A DNA stretch of 16,218 nt from DASTCC01 sp035711465 (GTDB taxonomy: Bacteria > Acidobacteriota > Vicinamibacteria > Vicinamibacterales > SCN-69-37), in contig DASTCC010000467.1 in the NCBI GenBank assembly GCA_035711465.1, positions 1 through 16,218 of the forward strand. The letters are read 5' to 3'. The position numbers and the translations under genes are program-made. This document shows positions 13,993-16,218 of the stretch, one piece after another (position 1 is the stretch's first letter; each line of letters opens with the position of its first letter). Under the pieces are notes generated by a model that did no database searches, was not told where the DNA came from, and worked only from the letters and a program-made list of their open reading frames with translations.

Positions 13993-15708
13993 ATGTCCCG
14001 TCCGGCCGACCCTCTCCGGATCCTGATCGTCATGGCCGTCACCGCCGCGATCGGGGTCAAGGTGCTCTACTCCGTTTACGGCGAAACCTCAGCGAAAAGC
14101 TCGCGCCCGACGGGCACGGCTCGACTGTCGGGCCGGGTGACCAACGTCGACGGCGCCGGACTTTCCGGCGCGATGGTCCGCCTCTACGGCGGCGGCCGGG
14201 GCTTTACGACCACCACCGATCTTGGCGGCCGATACACGTTCGCCGACCTGGCTGCGGGCGAGTACTACGTGTATGCGTCGAACCCTGGCTTCCTTGAAAC
14301 CTATTACGGCGAACAACGTCACGACGTCGGCATGAAATCGATTCCGGTCGACGCCGGTGCGGAGGTGGGATCAATCGACGTGCGCCTTCCCCGGGGCGGA
14401 TCGATCTCGGGCACGGTGTTCGACGACAACGGCAGACCCGCGGCGAAGAAGTTCCTGCGCATACGCAGCGACGACGGGACGGTGCCGAAGCTTCCGCGAC
14501 TGGTCAGCACTGACGAGGCCGGCCGCTACGAGATCAGCGGCCTTCCGCCCGGCCGCTACCTCCTGCTCGCGAACCTGACGACCGACGGCCTGTGGCGCGT
14601 CTTCTACCCGAACGGGGAATCGAATGCCGATGCCGAACTGATCGAGCTCGGTGCCGGCGAGCGCCTGACCGCGGTGGATCTCCACGCGCGACCGCGCGCG
14701 ACTGCCGCGATCACCGGGGTCGTCCGACGCGCGGGCACCGGGGAGCCGATGAAAGGCGTGGTCCGGCTCATCGGCGACGAAGTCGACCTGAAGTTCAATG
14801 TCCTTTCCACCGACGACTCGGGCCGGTTCAGGTTTTCGGCCGTGCCGCCGGGCTCCTACTACCTCGTCGCCCAGCACGGGCGAAGGCTCGAGGGCGCCGT
14901 CGCGCCGGGCGCGACGATTCACTCCGGTCTCGTTCAGGTGACGACAGACGGCCGGCGCCCCGCCGAAGCCACGATCGAAATCGAACCGGGATTCGAAATC
15001 TCCGGTACCGTGCGGTTCGAGCCGCGCCAGGGATCGGCGGTGCCGCCGATGTCCGAAGTGATCATCACCGCACTCGCCGCAGACTTGCGGACCCGGCGAT
15101 TGACGGCGGCGGACCTTCAACTCGTGAAAGCCGGCGCCGACGGCAATTTCGTCATGCACGGCGTTCCGGGAGGCCGTTACTACCTCTCGGCGACCGCGCG
15201 CGGTGACGACATGACCTATTGGACACCGACGTCGGCGCTCACCGTCGACGGTGCGCCGATCGCGACGCCGCTCGAGATCGGTCCAGACCAGCCGACCACG
15301 CGCATTGCCGTGACCCTGGTGGATCGTCCCAACAACCTCGTCGGTCTCGTCAGGAACGAGACCGGCGAACCGGTCGCGGATCAGATGCTGGTCGCGTTCC
15401 CCGCCGATTCGGCGTCGTGGCCGCCCGATGAGCCTCAGGTTGCACGGCGGTTCGATGACTTCCGGTGGCGGTATGCGATGGCGTTCAGCAACAGCCGCGG
15501 ACACTACGTCTTCAGCGGCCTCGTCGCCGGCGACTACATCGTCGCGCCCGTCGACGACATGCCGCGCAGCACCCGCGTCACCCGGGCGCTGGCCGAACGG
15601 CTCGCTCAGCTCGGCACACGGGTGTCGATTCGCGACGACGGCCGAACCGAGGCAGACGTGGTGCGGCCGGCCACGCCGATCGCGGTGTCCGCACGCGGCT
15701 CACGCTAA
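13993..15708 (+). CDS. Membrane-anchored five-domain carboxypeptidase-regulatory-like protein, divergent copy
   Basis: The 571-residue protein starts at the ATG at 13993, which has only a weak ribosome site. Its N-terminus (MSRPADP, then LRILIVMAVTAAIGVKVLYS) is hydrophobic, but no clear A-x-A cleavage site follows, so it may stay as a membrane anchor, unlike its paralogues. Five domains open near residues 43, 136, 238, 334 and 447. The aromatic-Pro motif is reduced to VFYPNGES (near 203), while F-P-A-D-x3-W is kept (near 469). This is the most divergent copy. It lacks Gly/Arg inserts and its C-terminus (about 535-571) differs from the EGEKK-type tail of the others. It stands alone, divergent from the lipocalin-like gene and upstream of pcnB. 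Fold and localisation to the cell envelope are well supported. Function is unknown. Confidence 0.87.
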   Translation: MSRPADPLRILIVMAVTAAIGVKVLYSVYGETSAKSSRPTGTARLSGRVTNVDGAGLSGAMVRLYGGGRGFTTTTDLGGRYTFADLAAGEYYVYASNPGFLETYYGEQRHDVGMKSIPVDAGAEVGSIDVRLPRGGSISGTVFDDNGRPAAKKFLRIRSDDGTVPKLPRLVSTDEAGRYEISGLPPGRYLLLANLTTDGLWRVFYPNGESNADAELIELGAGERLTAVDLHARPRATAAITGVVRRAGTGEPMKGVVRLIGDEVDLKFNVLSTDDSGRFRFSAVPPGSYYLVAQHGRRLEGAVAPGATIHSGLVQVTTDGRRPAEATIEIEPGFEISGTVRFEPRQGSAVPPMSEVIITALAADLRTRRLTAADLQLVKAGADGNFVMHGVPGGRYYLSATARGDDMTYWTPTSALTVDGAPIATPLEIGPDQPTTRIAVTLVDRPNNLVGLVRNETGEPVADQMLVAFPADSASWPPDEPQVARRFDDFRWRYAMAFSNSRGHYVFSGLVAGDYIVAPVDDMPRSTRVTRALAERLAQLGTRVSIRDDGRTEADVVRPATPIAVSARGSR

Positions 15709-15721
15709 GCCCTTCATTTTT
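15697..15721 (+). terminator. Weak stem followed by a T-run after the sixth family copy
   Basis: GGCT (15697-15700) can pair with AGCC (15708-15711), spanning the stop codon, and TTTTT follows at 15717-15721. The stem is only four base pairs and is separated from the T-run by five bases, so termination here is tentative. Confidence 0.25.
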
Positions 15722-15772
15722 AGCTAGTTACAGCCGACCGCATTCCCGCTCGTACTGGGCCGGGCCGCCCAA

Positions 15773-15786
15773 TATAATTTCGGAAC
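15773..15786 (+). promoter_or_regulatory. Consensus -10 box directly before pcnB, leaderless start likely
   Basis: TATAAT (15773-15778) is a perfect -10 box. The GTG start at 15787 lies eight bases after it, where the transcript itself should begin. In the reading frame of the gene, the box contains a TAA stop (15775-15777), so no start further upstream is possible. No good -35 is seen. The element shares its AATATA...ATTTC pattern with the one before polA. Confidence 0.6.
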
Positions 15787-16218
15787 GTGCCCGAACCCGT
15801 CATCGTCCCGCGCGCCGATCATCCGATTTCGCGCCGGAACATCGACCCCGATGCGCTTCGGGTCCTCTATCGCCTCCGCGAGCACAACTTCACCGCGTAT
15901 CTGGTCGGCGGCGGCGTCCGTGATCTGATGCTCGGCCGGCGTCCGAAAGACTTCGACATCGGCACGGACGCGCATCCCTATCAGATCAAGAAGCTGTTCC
16001 GGAACTGCTGGATCATCGGGCGTCGCTTCCGGCTCGCGCACGTGAAGTTCGGACTGAAGACGATCGAGGTCGCGACGCTCCGCAAGAACCTGCCGGACGT
16101 CGCCGCGGACGCGCCCGCCGAGGCGCCGGTGGCCGAAGCGCCGGTGGTCGCGAGCTCGCCCGAGCCCGATCATCAGATCCACCGCGACAACACTTTTGGG
16201 ACGCCTGAAGAAGACGCG
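15787..16218 (+). CDS. pcnB: Poly(A) polymerase / tRNA nucleotidyltransferase family protein (PcnB type), 3' end cut by window
   Basis: The frame is open from the GTG at 15787 to the window end (144 residues). Family hallmarks are clear: ISRRNIDPDALRVLYRL, the nucleotide-binding YLVGGGVRDLMLG (38-50), the catalytic KDFDIGTDA with Asp55 and Asp57, and GRRFRLAHV (78-86), which is characteristic of bacterial poly(A) polymerases. RDNTFGTPEEDA (133-144) is the start of the second conserved block. The enzyme adds 3' adenosines to RNA and promotes decay; some relatives repair tRNA CCA ends, and the N-terminus alone does not settle which. The loop between TIEVATLRKN and RDNTF holds an Ala/Pro/Glu-rich stretch (about 104-128), a place where the family varies. 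E. coli PcnB is roughly 460 residues, so about two thirds of the gene lies outside the window. Confidence 0.93.
   Translation, partial: MPEPVIVPRADHPISRRNIDPDALRVLYRLREHNFTAYLVGGGVRDLMLGRRPKDFDIGTDAHPYQIKKLFRNCWIIGRRFRLAHVKFGLKTIEVATLRKNLPDVAADAPAEAPVAEAPVVASSPEPDHQIHRDNTFGTPEEDA

Noticed and set aside
13878..14060. N-terminal extension of the lipocalin-like gene
   Set aside because: It is open by chance, overlaps the divergent gene's coding start and would place the lipobox far from the N-terminus.

Overview
The window is GC-rich and densely coded. Six of its gene-length units are exported proteins built from strings of carboxypeptidase-regulatory-like (transthyretin-like) beta-sandwich domains. 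That expansion, the codon use and the housekeeping genes between the copies point to an Acidobacteriota genome, most likely of the Vicinamibacteria type. The phylum call is an inference from gene content, because no rRNA or other marker gene is present.

Layout, left to right. (1) 1-2025: an exported five-domain protein, cut at its 5' end, with RGG-rich inserts. (2) 2115-6218: a 1367-residue protein made of two such units fused head to tail. (3) A convergent 85-bp gap filled by an inverted array of 7-bp repeats. (4) 6304-7098, minus strand: a small lipoprotein with a second, C-terminal membrane helix. (5) 7116-9806: DNA polymerase I (polA), divergent from the lipoprotein. (6) 9806-11596 and 11593-13326: two more five-domain exported proteins, overlapping polA and each other by 1 and 4 bases, so polA and these two genes look like one transcription unit. 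(7) 13356-13877, minus strand: a lipocalin-like lipoprotein. (8) 13993-15708: a sixth, divergent and probably membrane-anchored copy. (9) 15787-16218: the start of a PcnB-type poly(A) polymerase/tRNA nucleotidyltransferase, cut by the window end. No gap exceeds 115 bases. I see no tRNA, rRNA, CRISPR array, insertion sequence or phage gene.

The central theme is the paralogous family. All six units (two of them inside the fused gene) keep the same order: export signal, two beta-sandwich domains, a YYPGT-like motif, a third and a fourth sandwich, then a fifth carrying an F-P-A-D-x3-W-like motif and a short beta tail. They fall into two apparent subtypes. The fused gene is A then B, and the overlapping pair 9806-11596/11593-13326 is also A then B. 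I infer that A and B products work together, but their ligand or role is not visible from sequence.

Two further points stand out. PolA has lost every 3'-5' exonuclease catalytic residue I could align, and it carries Tyr instead of Phe at the O-helix position that controls dideoxynucleotide discrimination. Both polA and pcnB have AT-rich -10-like boxes so close to their start codons that leaderless or nearly leaderless transcripts are likely.
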